Both the position numbers and the translations under genes were made by a program. The notes below the pieces were generated by a model. The model made no database searches. It worked only from the letters and a program-made list of their open reading frames with translations, and was not told the origin of the DNA. Positions 19,756 through 29,071 of a DNA stretch of 64,000 nucleotides are shown piece by piece. The number at the start of each line of letters is the position of its first letter. Position 1 is the first letter of the stretch. Source of the stretch: Stenotrophomonas aracearum (lineage in GTDB: Bacteria; Pseudomonadota; Gammaproteobacteria; Xanthomonadales; Xanthomonadaceae); assembly GCF_031834615.1 (NCBI RefSeq), contig NZ_CP115543.1:1809001-1873000 (forward strand), given 5' to 3'.

Positions 19756-22683
19756 ATGGACAGCATGCTGCGGAACATCGGGCTGGGGTTGTTGCTTTGG
19801 GCGGGGGTAGGGGCAGGCATGCAAACGGCGGCGGCGCAGCAGGTTGCCGCGCCGGTGTTGAAGGTCGCCGGGGCCGAGCAGCCGGTTCGGCTGGAGCAGG
19901 CCCGCATCGACAGCCACGTGGCCGGAGGATTGGGCGAAACCCGGATCGAGCTGGTGTTCCGCAACCCCAATCGCCGCGTCCTGGAAGGATCGCTGGAGTT
20001 TCCCTTGGCCGAAGGCCAGCAGGTGACCGGTTTCGCATTGGATATCGACGGTGTGCTGCGCGACGCGGTGCCGGTGCCCAAGGCGCAGGGTCGCCAGGTG
20101 TTCGAGGCCATTGAGCGGCGCGGGGTCGATCCGGGCCTGCTTGAACAGACGGCCGGTAACCAGTTCCGGCTACGCATCTACCCGATTCCGGCGATGGGCA
20201 CGCGGCGGGTGGCGATCACTGTGCGCGAAGCGCTGCCGGTGGAAGCGCAGGGCCTGCGCTGGACCCTGCCGCTGCAGTTTGCGCGGCAGGCGCAGTCGGT
20301 GCAGCTGAGCCTTGATGCCGTGGGTAATGGCGTGCCGGTGGCCAACGGGAAGTCGCCGCTGGTGCTAGCCCCGCGCGACGGCGCGTGGCGGAGCCGCTGG
20401 CAGGGTTCCGGCATGGCATTGCCCGCACAACTGGGCTGGATCTTGCCGCTGCCGCGCGGGGTCGATGCGGTGCGCGGCCGCTTCGATGGCGGGCAGTACC
20501 TGATGGTGCAGGTGCCGGTTCCGGTGGAGGCGCGTGCACGCACGCTGCCGCGCCGGGTGGGACTGCTGTGGGACGCCTCGGGTTCGGCACGCAACCGCGA
20601 CACCGCTGCGGAACTGGCGGTGCTGGATAGGTACTTCCGCGCCATTGGCAACGGCGAGGTGCAGCTGACCGTCCTGCGCGACCGTGCCGAGCCGAGCCGC
20701 CGCTTCGCGATCCGCCAGGGCGACTGGATCGCATTGCGTCGCCACCTGGAGGCATTGCCGCGGGACGGCGCCAGCGCCTTGGGCGACTGGACGCCCCAGC
20801 CCGACGTGGACGAGTACCTGCTGGTGAGCGACGGGCTGGCCAACTACGGCAAGCGCGACCAGCCCGTGCTGGGTGCGCAGCAGCGCCTGTACGCCCTGAG
20901 CGGCGCCGGCGCGCGCACCGACAGCGACCGCCTGCGCGTCTGGACCCGCGCCGGACGGGGCCAGCTGCTGGTGATGGACGGGGCCGGCGACGTGGAGGCC
21001 GCCGCCGCGCGCCTGCTGCGCGACAACCCGGCGGATGTGATGGCCGACGGCGAAGGACTGGCAGACCTGCTGATCGACCCGGAGCGTGCCGACCACGGTT
21101 GGGTGCGGGTGCTTGGGCGGGTGCAGCGTGCGGATGCGGTGCTGCGGCTGCAGGTACCGGACGAAAACGGCGCGCGACGCACCGTGACAGTGCGGCTGGC
21201 CGATGTCGGCGACATCGGTGGCGAACTGGTCGCCCATGCCTGGGCCGATGCCCAGCGTCGGGCGCTGGCCGGCGATCCGGGCGCGAACCGCGCGGCGATC
21301 CAGGCGCTGTCGCAGCGCTTCGGACTGGTCGGCCCCGATACCTCCCTGCTGGTACTCGAAACCTTGGACGATTACCTTCGGTACGGCATCCGCCCGGCCG
21401 GCCCGCTGCAGCAGGCGTATGACCGCCAGCACGCGGTCACCCTGGCCGACGATGCCGCCGCCCGTCGCCAGCGACTGGACACGCTGGCGGCGCAGTTCGC
21501 CCAGCGCGAGGCATGGTGGAACCGCTCCTGGCCCAAGGGCGCGCCGCCGGTCGCCCCACCGGCCAAGGCGATGTCCGCGCCGATGGCGATGGCACCGCCC
21601 GCGCCGCCTGCGCCTGCCGCACCGATGATGATGGCGGCGGAGCGCGCGCAGCGCCGAGAGGAAGCCGCGCGCTCGACCTCGCTGGACAGGATCGTGGTCA
21701 CTGGTGCCCGCCTGCCGGCCGACGCCGAGTCCGCCGCTGACGCTGACGCCTACACCGCCGGTGACCCCGCCAACCGCGGCGCGCTGAAAATCAGCGTCGC
21801 TGCGTGGGCGCCTGATTCGGCCTACGCCCGTCGCCTGCGCGCGGCGCGTCCGGACGCGGTCTATGCGCTGTACCTGCAGGAGCGCGACGACCACGCCGAC
21901 AGCAGCGCGTTCTACCTGGACGTGGCCGACATCCTGCTGGCCCACGGCCAACGCGACCTGGCCCTGCGGGTGCTGTCCAACCTGGCCGAGATGCAGCTGG
22001 AGAACCGCCACGTATTGCGCGTGCTGGGCTACCGGTTGATGCAGGCCAAGGCGCCGGCGTTGGCCGTGCCCGTGTTCCGGGATGTGCTGGCGCTCGGTGA
22101 GGAAGAGCCGCAGAGCTTCCGCGACCTGGCCCTGGCACTGGAAGCCAACAACCAGCCGGCGGAGGCACTGGCGGCGTTCAACGAGGTGGTGGTGCGGCCG
22201 TGGGATGCGCGCTTCGACGGCATCTCACTGATCGCGCTGGACGAGCTGACCACGCTGGTCGCGCGTACAGGAGTAGACGCCAGTGCCGTTGACCCGCGCC
22301 TGCGCCGGGCAATGCCGCTGGACCTGCGCGTGGTGCTGAGCTGGGACAGCGACAACAGCGACATGGACCTGTGGGTGACCGACCCGAATGGTGAACGCGC
22401 CTATTACGGCAACCAGCTGACGTACCAGGGCGGCCAGATGTCGCGCGACTTCACCGGCGGCTACGGGCCGGAACAGTTCTCGCTGCGCCAGGCCAAGCCG
22501 GGCACGTACAGGGTGGAGGCCAATTACTTCGGCAGCCGCGAGCAGCTGGTGACCGGCGCGACCACGTTGACCCTGCGGCTCAGCACCCATTGGGGCAGCC
22601 GGCGCCAGCAGGACCAGTACGTGACCCTGCGTTTGAAGGAAAATTCCGAAACCGTACTGGTAGGTGAATTCGAGGTCCGCTGA
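19756..22683 (+). CDS. Exported VIT/VWA/DUF2135 protein
   Basis: 975 residues from ATG 19756 (GGAGCG just upstream). A signal peptide ends near AAAQQ (residue 34). Domains in order: VIT domain (about 40-165, DSHVAGGLGETRIELVFRN), VWA-like domain (about 266-440) with MIDAS sequence DASGS and a second Asp region DEYLLVSDG, a Pro/Ala-rich hinge (595-630), a linker with LDRIVVTGAR (643-652), TPR-like helices (700-850) and a C-terminal DUF2135 domain (856-975, LSWDSDNSDMDLWVTDPNG). It is probably periplasmic or surface associated and metal dependent for protein binding; the actual partner is unknown. The TonB-box-like LDRIVVTGAR is unusual in this architecture. It stands alone between the unknown pair and prfB. 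Confidence 0.85.
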   Translation: MDSMLRNIGLGLLLWAGVGAGMQTAAAQQVAAPVLKVAGAEQPVRLEQARIDSHVAGGLGETRIELVFRNPNRRVLEGSLEFPLAEGQQVTGFALDIDGVLRDAVPVPKAQGRQVFEAIERRGVDPGLLEQTAGNQFRLRIYPIPAMGTRRVAITVREALPVEAQGLRWTLPLQFARQAQSVQLSLDAVGNGVPVANGKSPLVLAPRDGAWRSRWQGSGMALPAQLGWILPLPRGVDAVRGRFDGGQYLMVQVPVPVEARARTLPRRVGLLWDASGSARNRDTAAELAVLDRYFRAIGNGEVQLTVLRDRAEPSRRFAIRQGDWIALRRHLEALPRDGASALGDWTPQPDVDEYLLVSDGLANYGKRDQPVLGAQQRLYALSGAGARTDSDRLRVWTRAGRGQLLVMDGAGDVEAAAARLLRDNPADVMADGEGLADLLIDPERADHGWVRVLGRVQRADAVLRLQVPDENGARRTVTVRLADVGDIGGELVAHAWADAQRRALAGDPGANRAAIQALSQRFGLVGPDTSLLVLETLDDYLRYGIRPAGPLQQAYDRQHAVTLADDAAARRQRLDTLAAQFAQREAWWNRSWPKGAPPVAPPAKAMSAPMAMAPPAPPAPAAPMMMAAERAQRREEAARSTSLDRIVVTGARLPADAESAADADAYTAGDPANRGALKISVAAWAPDSAYARRLRAARPDAVYALYLQERDDHADSSAFYLDVADILLAHGQRDLALRVLSNLAEMQLENRHVLRVLGYRLMQAKAPALAVPVFRDVLALGEEEPQSFRDLALALEANNQPAEALAAFNEVVVRPWDARFDGISLIALDELTTLVARTGVDASAVDPRLRRAMPLDLRVVLSWDSDNSDMDLWVTDPNGERAYYGNQLTYQGGQMSRDFTGGYGPEQFSLRQAKPGTYRVEANYFGSREQLVTGATTLTLRLSTHWGSRRQQDQYVTLRLKENSETVLVGEFEVR

Positions 22684-22712
22684 CCCTTGAACATGAACGG
22701 GGCTTGGGACGC

Positions 22713-22718
22713 TATAAT
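22713..22718 (+). promoter_or_regulatory. Possible -10 box of prfB promoter
   Basis: A perfect TATAAT lies 35 nt before the prfB ATG in the short gap after the VIT/VWA gene. The nearest TTGAAC (22687-22692) is 20 nt upstream, longer than ideal, so the -35 assignment is uncertain. Confidence 0.45.
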
Positions 22719-22753
22719 TCCCGGTCTTGTCCCAAGCCTTCATTACCGCCGAT

Positions 22754-23879
22754 ATGATCGAGCTCAATCCCGTGCGCCAGCGAATCACCGATCTGACCGA
22801 TCGCGTGGTCTCGCTCAGGGGGTATCTTTGACTACGACGCCAAGAAAGAGCGTCTGGAAGAAGTAACCCGGGAACTGGAAAATCCCGATATCTGGAACAA
22901 CGCCGAGTACGCCCAGAACCTGGGCCGCGAGCGTTCCATGCTCGACAAGACGGTCGGCGGCATCGCCACCATCCTGGACGGGCTGACCGAATCCAGCGAA
23001 CTGCTGGAGCTGGCTGAAAGCGAGCAGGACGAAGACACCGCGCTGGCCGTGGTCGCCGACCTGGACAAGTACCAGAAGCACGTGGAACAGCTGGAATTCC
23101 AGCGCATGTTCTCCGGCGAGATGGACAGCGCCGCCGCCTTCGTCGACATCCAGGCCGGTGCCGGTGGTACCGAAGCCCAGGACTGGGCCGAAATCCTGCT
23201 GCGCATGTACCTGCGCTGGTGCGAATCGCGTGGCTGGAAGACCGAGCTGATGGAAGTGTCCGGTGGCGATGTCGCCGGGATCAAGTCGGCCACGCTGCGC
23301 GTGGAAGGCGATTACGCCTATGGCTGGCTGAAGACCGAAACCGGCGTGCACCGCCTGGTGCGAAAGTCGCCGTTCGATTCGGACAACCGCCGCCACACCA
23401 GTTTCACCTCGGTGTTCGTGTCGCCGGAAATCGACGACAACATCGACATCACCATCAACCCGGCCGACCTGCGTACCGACGTGTACCGTTCGTCCGGCGC
23501 CGGTGGCCAGCACGTCAACAAGACCGAGTCGGCGGTGCGCATCACCCACATCCCGACCAACATCGTGGTGGCGTGCCAGACCGGCCGCAGCCAGCACCAG
23601 AACCGCGACAACGCGATGAAGATGCTGGCCGCCAAGCTCTACGAGCTGGAAATCCAGAAGCGCAACGCGGAAAAGGACGCCGTGGAAGCGACCAAGTCCG
23701 ACATCGGCTGGGGCAGCCAGATCCGCAACTACGTGCTCGACCAGAGCCGTATCAAGGACCTGCGCACCGGCATCGAGCGTTCGGACACGCAGAAGGTGCT
23801 CGACGGCGACCTCGACGAATTCGTCGAAGCCAGCCTGAAGTCGGGCCTGGAAGTCGGTTCCAAACGCCTCGACGCCTGA
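22754..23879 (+). CDS. prfB: Peptide chain release factor 2, programmed +1 frameshift
   Basis: Translation starts at ATG 22754 ([14 protein letters not shown]...), reaches an in-frame TGA at 22829-22831 after 25 codons, and continues in the +1 frame from GAC at 22830 to the stop at 23879, giving 375 residues. The frameshift site is the classic one: AGGGGG, then TAT CTT TGA C. RF2 recognises UGA and UAA; low RF2 favours the shift, giving autoregulation. The stop-recognition tripeptide SPF lies at 205-207 and the hydrolysis motif GGQ at 250-252 ([16 protein letters not shown]), the same numbers as in E. coli RF2. It is followed 76 nt later by lysS, as in E. coli and Xanthomonas. Confidence 0.97.
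22815..22832 (+). promoter_or_regulatory. prfB recoding (programmed frameshift) site
   Basis: An internal Shine-Dalgarno-like AGGGGG (22817-22822) is placed three nucleotides before CTT TGA C, the slippery codon followed by the in-frame stop with a C in the weak-termination context. This is the standard RF2 autoregulatory element. Confidence 0.95.
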
Positions 23880-23882
23880 CCG

Positions 23883-23905
23883 TCGGGCCGCCACGTGCGG
23901 CCCGA
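23883..23905. repeat. Hairpin between prfB and lysS
   Basis: TCGGGCCGC and GCGGCCCGA form a 9-bp stem around a CACGT loop just after the prfB stop. It has no T tract, so it is more likely an RNA-stabilising or partial termination structure than a full terminator. Confidence 0.4.
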
Positions 23906-23955
23906 TGCTGCTTCACCTCCCCACTGTCCAATTCCCCAAGACACAGACCCACGCC

Positions 23956-25473
23956 ATGAACGATCAGACCGCCGCGCCGCAGACCCCCGTCGACGAGAAC
24001 AGCCTCATCGCCGAGCGCCGCGCGAAACTGACCGCGCTGCGCGGGCAGGGCATCGCCTACCCGAACGACTTCCGTCGCGAAGACTTCTCCGGCAGCCTGC
24101 AGGCCGAATTCGCCGATGCCGAACAGTGGACCGCCGAAGCGCTGGAAGCCACCGACCGTACGGTGAAGATGGCCGGCCGCCTGATGGCCAAGCGGGTGAT
24201 GGGCAAGGCCAGCTTCGCCCAGATCCAGGACGAGTCCGGCCGCATCCAGCTGTTCCTGCAGGGCAATACCCTGGGCGATGCCTACACCGCCTTCAAGGGC
24301 TGGGACGTGGGCGACATCATCGCGGTGGAAGGCGGGCTGACCCGCACCAAGACCGGCGAGCTGTCGGTCAAGGCGACCAGCATCCGCCTGCTGACCAAGT
24401 CGCTGCGCCCGCTGCCGGACAAGTGGCATGGCCTGGCCGACGTGGAGCAGCGCTACCGCCAGCGCTACGTCGACCTGATCGTGACCCCGGAGTCGCGCGA
24501 GGTGTTCATCAAGCGCTCGCGGATCATCCGCGCCATGCGCGCCTGGCTGGACAACCGCGACTTCCTCGAAGTCGAAACGCCGATGATGCATTACATCCCC
24601 GGCGGCGCCACGGCCAAGCCGTTCACCACCCACCACAACGCGCTGGACCTGGACCTGTACCTGCGCGTGGCCCCGGAGCTGTACCTCAAGCGCCTGGTCG
24701 TGGGTGGGCTGGAGCGGGTGTACGAGATCAACCGTAACTTCCGCAACGAAGGCGTCAGCACCCGGCACAACCCGGAATTCACCATGATGGAGCTGTACGA
24801 GGCCTACGCCACGTACACCGAAGTGATGGACCTGACCGAAGGCGTGATCCGTGACGTGGCCAGCAAGGTGCTGGGCACCACCACCGTGGAGTGGGACGGC
24901 GCCACCATCGACCTGGCCCCGGCGTTCCGCCGCTGGCGCATGGACGAGGCGGTGCGCCACCACAACCCGGAGATCAGCCTGGCCGACTGCACCGACCGCG
25001 AGGCGCTGCTGCGCCATTGCGAGCGCCTGAAGATCCGGGTCAAGCCGTCCTACGGCTGGGGCAAGCTGCTGCTGGAGATCTTCGAAGCCACCGTCGAGCA
25101 CACCCTGGTGCAGCCGACCTTCATCACCGACCACCCGGTCGAGGTCTCGCCGCTGGCCCGCGCCAACGACGACCAGCCGGGCTACACCGACCGCTTCGAG
25201 CTGTTCATCAATGGCAAGGAGCTGGCCAACGGCTTCTCCGAGCTGAACGACCCGGAAGACCAGGCGGCCCGCTTCCAGGCCCAGGTCACGGCCAAGGAGG
25301 GTGGCGACGACGAGGCCATGCATTACGACGCCGATTACATCCGTGCGCTGGAGTACGGTATGGCCCCGACCGGCGGCCTGGGCATCGGCATCGACCGGCT
25401 GGTGATGCTGCTGACCGGCAGCAGCTCGATCCGCGACGTGCTCCTGTTCCCCTACATGCGCCCCGAAAACTGA
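23956..25473 (+). CDS. lysS: Lysyl-tRNA synthetase, class II
   Basis: 505 residues from ATG 23956. The N-terminal OB-fold anticodon-binding domain ([25 protein letters not shown]) precedes the class II catalytic core with motif 1 region ([21 protein letters not shown]), motif 2 ([26 protein letters not shown]) and motif 3 ([12 protein letters not shown]). It charges tRNA-Lys in the cytoplasm; length matches E. coli LysS. An upstream in-frame ATG at 23905 would add 17 residues that do not resemble the family. In xanthomonads lysS sits directly before the rpf signalling genes. A short GC hairpin follows the stop (25491-25514). Confidence 0.97.
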   Translation: MNDQTAAPQTPVDENSLIAERRAKLTALRGQGIAYPNDFRREDFSGSLQAEFADAEQWTAEALEATDRTVKMAGRLMAKRVMGKASFAQIQDESGRIQLFLQGNTLGDAYTAFKGWDVGDIIAVEGGLTRTKTGELSVKATSIRLLTKSLRPLPDKWHGLADVEQRYRQRYVDLIVTPESREVFIKRSRIIRAMRAWLDNRDFLEVETPMMHYIPGGATAKPFTTHHNALDLDLYLRVAPELYLKRLVVGGLERVYEINRNFRNEGVSTRHNPEFTMMELYEAYATYTEVMDLTEGVIRDVASKVLGTTTVEWDGATIDLAPAFRRWRMDEAVRHHNPEISLADCTDREALLRHCERLKIRVKPSYGWGKLLLEIFEATVEHTLVQPTFITDHPVEVSPLARANDDQPGYTDRFELFINGKELANGFSELNDPEDQAARFQAQVTAKEGGDDEAMHYDADYIRALEYGMAPTGGLGIGIDRLVMLLTGSSSIRDVLLFPYMRPEN

Positions 25474-25490
25474 GACGCAGGTCCGGTTCG

Positions 25491-25514
25491 ACCCGCCGGG
25501 GCATCCCGGCGGGG
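25491..25514 (+). terminator. Weak hairpin after lysS
   Basis: ACCCGCCGGG and CCCGGCGGGG pair around GCAT directly after lysS. No poly-T tract follows, so efficiency is doubtful. Confidence 0.4.
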
Positions 25515-25677
25515 TTCCGCTGGGATGGCCGTCCGAGTATGGTTTCTGCGTAGCCCATTGAGGCGCCTTATGGGCGCCAGCTACGGATCATGAGCACTGG
25601 ACGGCCCCCTGCGTGACGCACGCATCACGGCACGCCCAAGATCATGAATGGGGGAATCATGACCGGAGGTGGGTCCC

Positions 25678-26817
25678 ATGCAAGGTGCCGGCGTACAAAG
25701 CAGCGGAGTATCGTCTTCGCAACACGTTCCAGTGTGGTCCAGGAAGACAACGGAAGCAGCCTTGAATATTGTCATCGTTGACGATCAGACGTCTGCGCGC
25801 ACCATGCTGCGTCATGTCATCGAGGACATCGCGCCGGAACTGAGCGTGCATGACTTCGGCGACCCGCTCACGGCGTTGGCCTGGTGCGAATCGCACGGGG
25901 TCGACCTGCTGCTGCTCGACTACCGCATGCCGGAAATGGACGGACTGGAGTTTGCGCGCCGCTTCCGCCGCCTGCCCAAGCACCGCGATATTCCGGTGAT
26001 CCTGATTACCGTGGTCGGCGACGAGCCGATCCGCCAGGCCGCGCTGGAAGCCGGGGTGATCGATTTTCTGGTCAAGCCGATCCGTCCGCGCGAACTGCGC
26101 GCGCGCTGCTACAACCTGCTGCAGCTGCGCCAGCAGTCCGAGAATGTGAAGCAACGCGCGTTGTCGCTGGAGCAGCGGCTGCTGGCCAGCATGCACGAGG
26201 TGGAGGAGCGTGAGCGCGAGACGCTGTCGCGGCTGGCCCGTGCGATCGAGTTCCGTGATGCCGGTACCAGCGCCTATCTGGAGCGCATGGCGCACGTGGC
26301 CGGGCTGATCGCCGAACAGCTGGGGCTGCCGGAAGAGGAGGTCAAGCTGATCGAGGCGGCCGCGCCGCTGCACGACATGGGCAAGATCGCCATTCCCGAT
26401 GCGGTGCTGGTCAAGCAGGGCAAGCTCGACGACGAGGAGCTGGCGATCATGCGCCGGCACCCGCGCATCGGCTACGAGCTGCTCAGTGGCAGCCAGAACC
26501 GCTTCATCCAGGTGGGTGCGCTGATCGCACTGCGCCACCATGAACGCTACGACGGCAGCGGTTATCCCGATGGCCTGCGCGGCGACGCGATCCCGCTTGA
26601 AGCGCGGATCGTAGCGGTGGCCGACGTGTTCGACGCGCTGATTTCGCCCCGGCCTTACAAAGAAGCCTGGACGATGGAAGCCACCCTGGCCTATCTGTAT
26701 GCACAGCGTGGTCGCCTGTTCGACCCGCGCTGCGTGGACGCCCTGCTGCGTGGCCGGCAGCAACTCGACGATATCTGCGCGCAGCACTCCACTGCGTCCG
26801 CACGCCCGGGGATGTGA
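25678..26817 (+). CDS. rpfG: RpfG: two-component response regulator with HD-GYP cyclic di-GMP phosphodiesterase
   Basis: 379 residues from ATG 25678, which has GGAGGT seven bases ahead. A REC domain (about 32-155) carries the phospho-acceptor Asp81 (LLLLDYRMPEMDG) and a conserved Lys (FLVKPI). An HD-GYP domain follows with HDMGKIAIPD (His232-Asp233) and HHERYDGSGYPDGL; the full HHExxDGxGYP signature is intact, so it should degrade cyclic di-GMP. In Xanthomonas RpfG is phosphorylated by RpfC when DSF is bound and then lowers cyclic di-GMP, switching on virulence and dispersal functions. rpfC starts 10 nt after the stop. No rpfH lies between them, unlike in X. campestris. Confidence 0.95.
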   Translation: MQGAGVQSSGVSSSQHVPVWSRKTTEAALNIVIVDDQTSARTMLRHVIEDIAPELSVHDFGDPLTALAWCESHGVDLLLLDYRMPEMDGLEFARRFRRLPKHRDIPVILITVVGDEPIRQAALEAGVIDFLVKPIRPRELRARCYNLLQLRQQSENVKQRALSLEQRLLASMHEVEERERETLSRLARAIEFRDAGTSAYLERMAHVAGLIAEQLGLPEEEVKLIEAAAPLHDMGKIAIPDAVLVKQGKLDDEELAIMRRHPRIGYELLSGSQNRFIQVGALIALRHHERYDGSGYPDGLRGDAIPLEARIVAVADVFDALISPRPYKEAWTMEATLAYLYAQRGRLFDPRCVDALLRGRQQLDDICAQHSTASARPGM

Positions 26818-26827
26818 GGTGCAGAGC

Positions 26828-28993
26828 ATGTTTCACACCCTGAAGCAGCGGCTGGGCAACCGGCCCGACACCGAGCACGGCCAGGCCATCGTACGCATGG
26901 TGCTGATTGTGCTGATCCTGGGCTACGTGCTGCTTCCGGGTCCACGCCACGACCTGCCGCACCATCAGTACCAGGTGGTGCTGGGCATCGTGCTGACCGG
27001 CCTGACCCTGTCGGTGATGTTGTTCGCGTGGCTGCTGGCGCGGCCCGGGCGTTCGGACCCGCGCCGGGTGGCTGGCATGCTGGCCGACTATGGGCTGATC
27101 GCGGCCGGCATGGTGCAGATGGGCGAGCCGCTGGCCTGGGTCTACATCGTGGTGATGTGGGTAACCGTCGGCAACGGCATGCGGTTCGGCAACAAGTACC
27201 TGTACACCGCCGTTGGCATGGCACTGGTCAGTTTCGGGGTGACCGTGCTGGTCACCGACTACTGGCAGGCCAATGCACGGCTCGGCTTCGGCCTGTGGCT
27301 GGGCCTGGCGGCGGTGCCGCTGTACTTCGCCACGCTGCTGCGCCAGCTGACCCACGCCATGGACGAGGCGCGTCGCGCCAGTGAAGCCAAGAGCCGCTTC
27401 CTGGCCAACATGAGCCATGAGTTCCGCACCCCGCTGAATGGTTTGTCCGGCATGACCGAGGTGCTGGCCACCACGACGCTGGATGAAGAGCAGCGTGAGT
27501 GCGTCAACACCATCCAGGCGTCCTCGCGCAGCCTGCTGGCGCTGGTGGAGGAGGTGCTGGACATCTCCGCGATCGAGGCCGGCAAGCTGCGCGTGGTCGC
27601 CGAAGATTTCTCGCTGGATGACGTGATCCAGTCGATCGGCTTGATCCTGATGCCGCAGGCCAAGGTCAAGCGCCTCGACTACCAGGTCAAGGTGGCCGCA
27701 GGCGTGCCCAAGCTGCTGCGTGGCGACCTCGGCCACCTGCGCCAGATCCTGCTCAACCTGGCCGGCAACGCGGTCAAGTTCACCGAGCACGGCCGCATCG
27801 AGATCCGCGTGTCGCAGCTGCGCGAAGAGAACGAAGGCCAGGTGCGGCTGCGCTTCGACATCCTCGACACCGGCATCGGCGTGGTGCCGGACATGCGTGC
27901 GCGCCTGTTCCAGGCCTTCGAGCAGGCCGATGTGAGCCTGGGTCGCCGCCACGAGGGCAGCGGGCTGGGCACCTCGATTTCGCGCGGGCTGGTGGAGGCC
28001 ATGGGCGGGCAGATCGGCTATGCCGAGAATCCGCCGCAGGGCAGCTGCTTCTGGTTCGAACTGCCGTTCGCGCTGCCGCCGGTGGTGGCGGGCGAGTACA
28101 CCCCGGCCGTGGTCGGGGAGGGCAGTGCCACCGCGCCGGACAACGTGATCGCCTTCGCCGACCCGTTCCTGCGCCATCGCGCCCGGGTGCGCAGCATGAA
28201 AGTGCTGGTGGCCGACGACCACCAGGCCAACCGGCTGGTGCTGCAGCGCCTGCTGCAGAAGGCCGGGCACAAGGTGGTGTGCGTCAACGGCGGCGAAGCG
28301 GTGCTCGATGCCATGGCCGAGAGCGACTACGACGTGGCCATCGTCGACCTGCACATGCCCGGCATGAGCGGGCTGGACATGCTCAAGGAACTGCGCGTGC
28401 TGCAGGCCGGTGGCGCCCCGCGCACGCCGGTGCTGGTGCTCAGCGCCGACGTCACGCCCGAATCCATCCAGCAGTGCACCCAGGCCGGTGCGCACACCTT
28501 CTTCGGCAAGCCGGTGGTGCCGGTGCGCCTGCTCGACACGCTCGCTGAAATTGCGGCCAACGACGGCCTCAAGGCGCGCACGGCCGTGGTCCAGTCGGCG
28601 CCGGTCGCAGTGGGCGTGCTCGATACCGGTGTGCTCGACGAGCTGGCGGCGCTGGGCATGGGCGAAGGCTTCGAGCAGGAGTTCATCCGCCAGTGCCTGG
28701 CCGACGCCACGCAGTGCGTGGGCGGGGCCATGGAAGCCGGCGAACGCGGCGACTGGGTGCTGCTTCGCGAGCAGGCCCACGCCATCAAGGGCGTGGCCAG
28801 CAACCTGGGCCTGGTGCGGGTGGCGTACCGTGCCGGCGAGGTCATGCACATGGCCGACTGGCAGCTCAAGAGCGAATGGCGCGAGCGGATGACACTGATC
28901 CGTACGGCGGTGAAGGAAGGCCGGCAGGCGCTGGAAGAACGCCGGCGCCCCGGTGCCGCATCCAGCGACGACGGCGGCATCGACATGCGCTGA
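26828..28993 (+). CDS. rpfC: RpfC: DSF-sensing hybrid histidine kinase
   Basis: 721 residues: an N-terminal membrane region of about five helices (residues 15-175), HisKA with His197 (MSHEFRTPLNGL), HATPase_c with N and G boxes (LNLAGNAVKF, DTGIGV, GSGLGTS), REC with Asp507 (AIVDLHMPG) and an Hpt domain with His651 (AHAIKGVASNLGLV). These numbers are close to H198, D512 and H657 of X. campestris RpfC. It senses the DSF fatty acid at the inner membrane and relays phosphate to RpfG; unphosphorylated RpfC also binds and restrains RpfF. With only about five helices it resembles the Xanthomonas-type (rpf-2-like) receptor rather than the ten-helix form described for other Stenotrophomonas strains. 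ATG 26828 is preceded by GAGGTG. Confidence 0.95.
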   Translation: MFHTLKQRLGNRPDTEHGQAIVRMVLIVLILGYVLLPGPRHDLPHHQYQVVLGIVLTGLTLSVMLFAWLLARPGRSDPRRVAGMLADYGLIAAGMVQMGEPLAWVYIVVMWVTVGNGMRFGNKYLYTAVGMALVSFGVTVLVTDYWQANARLGFGLWLGLAAVPLYFATLLRQLTHAMDEARRASEAKSRFLANMSHEFRTPLNGLSGMTEVLATTTLDEEQRECVNTIQASSRSLLALVEEVLDISAIEAGKLRVVAEDFSLDDVIQSIGLILMPQAKVKRLDYQVKVAAGVPKLLRGDLGHLRQILLNLAGNAVKFTEHGRIEIRVSQLREENEGQVRLRFDILDTGIGVVPDMRARLFQAFEQADVSLGRRHEGSGLGTSISRGLVEAMGGQIGYAENPPQGSCFWFELPFALPPVVAGEYTPAVVGEGSATAPDNVIAFADPFLRHRARVRSMKVLVADDHQANRLVLQRLLQKAGHKVVCVNGGEAVLDAMAESDYDVAIVDLHMPGMSGLDMLKELRVLQAGGAPRTPVLVLSADVTPESIQQCTQAGAHTFFGKPVVPVRLLDTLAEIAANDGLKARTAVVQSAPVAVGVLDTGVLDELAALGMGEGFEQEFIRQCLADATQCVGGAMEAGERGDWVLLREQAHAIKGVASNLGLVRVAYRAGEVMHMADWQLKSEWRERMTLIRTAVKEGRQALEERRRPGAASSDDGGIDMR

Positions 28994-29012
28994 CGCGCGT
29001 GCCGATGGATGG

Positions 29013-29042
29013 AAAAAAGCCCGGTTTCCACCGGGCTTTTTT
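29013..29042. terminator. Bidirectional terminator between rpfC and rpfF
   Basis: AAAAAAGCCCGGT and ACCGGGCTTTTTT form a stem around a short loop with A and T tracts on both sides, so it can end rpfC on the plus strand and rpfF on the minus strand. Confidence 0.9.
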
Positions 29043-29071
29043 ACCGAACCCCCTTGCCGGCAGCAGCGCCG

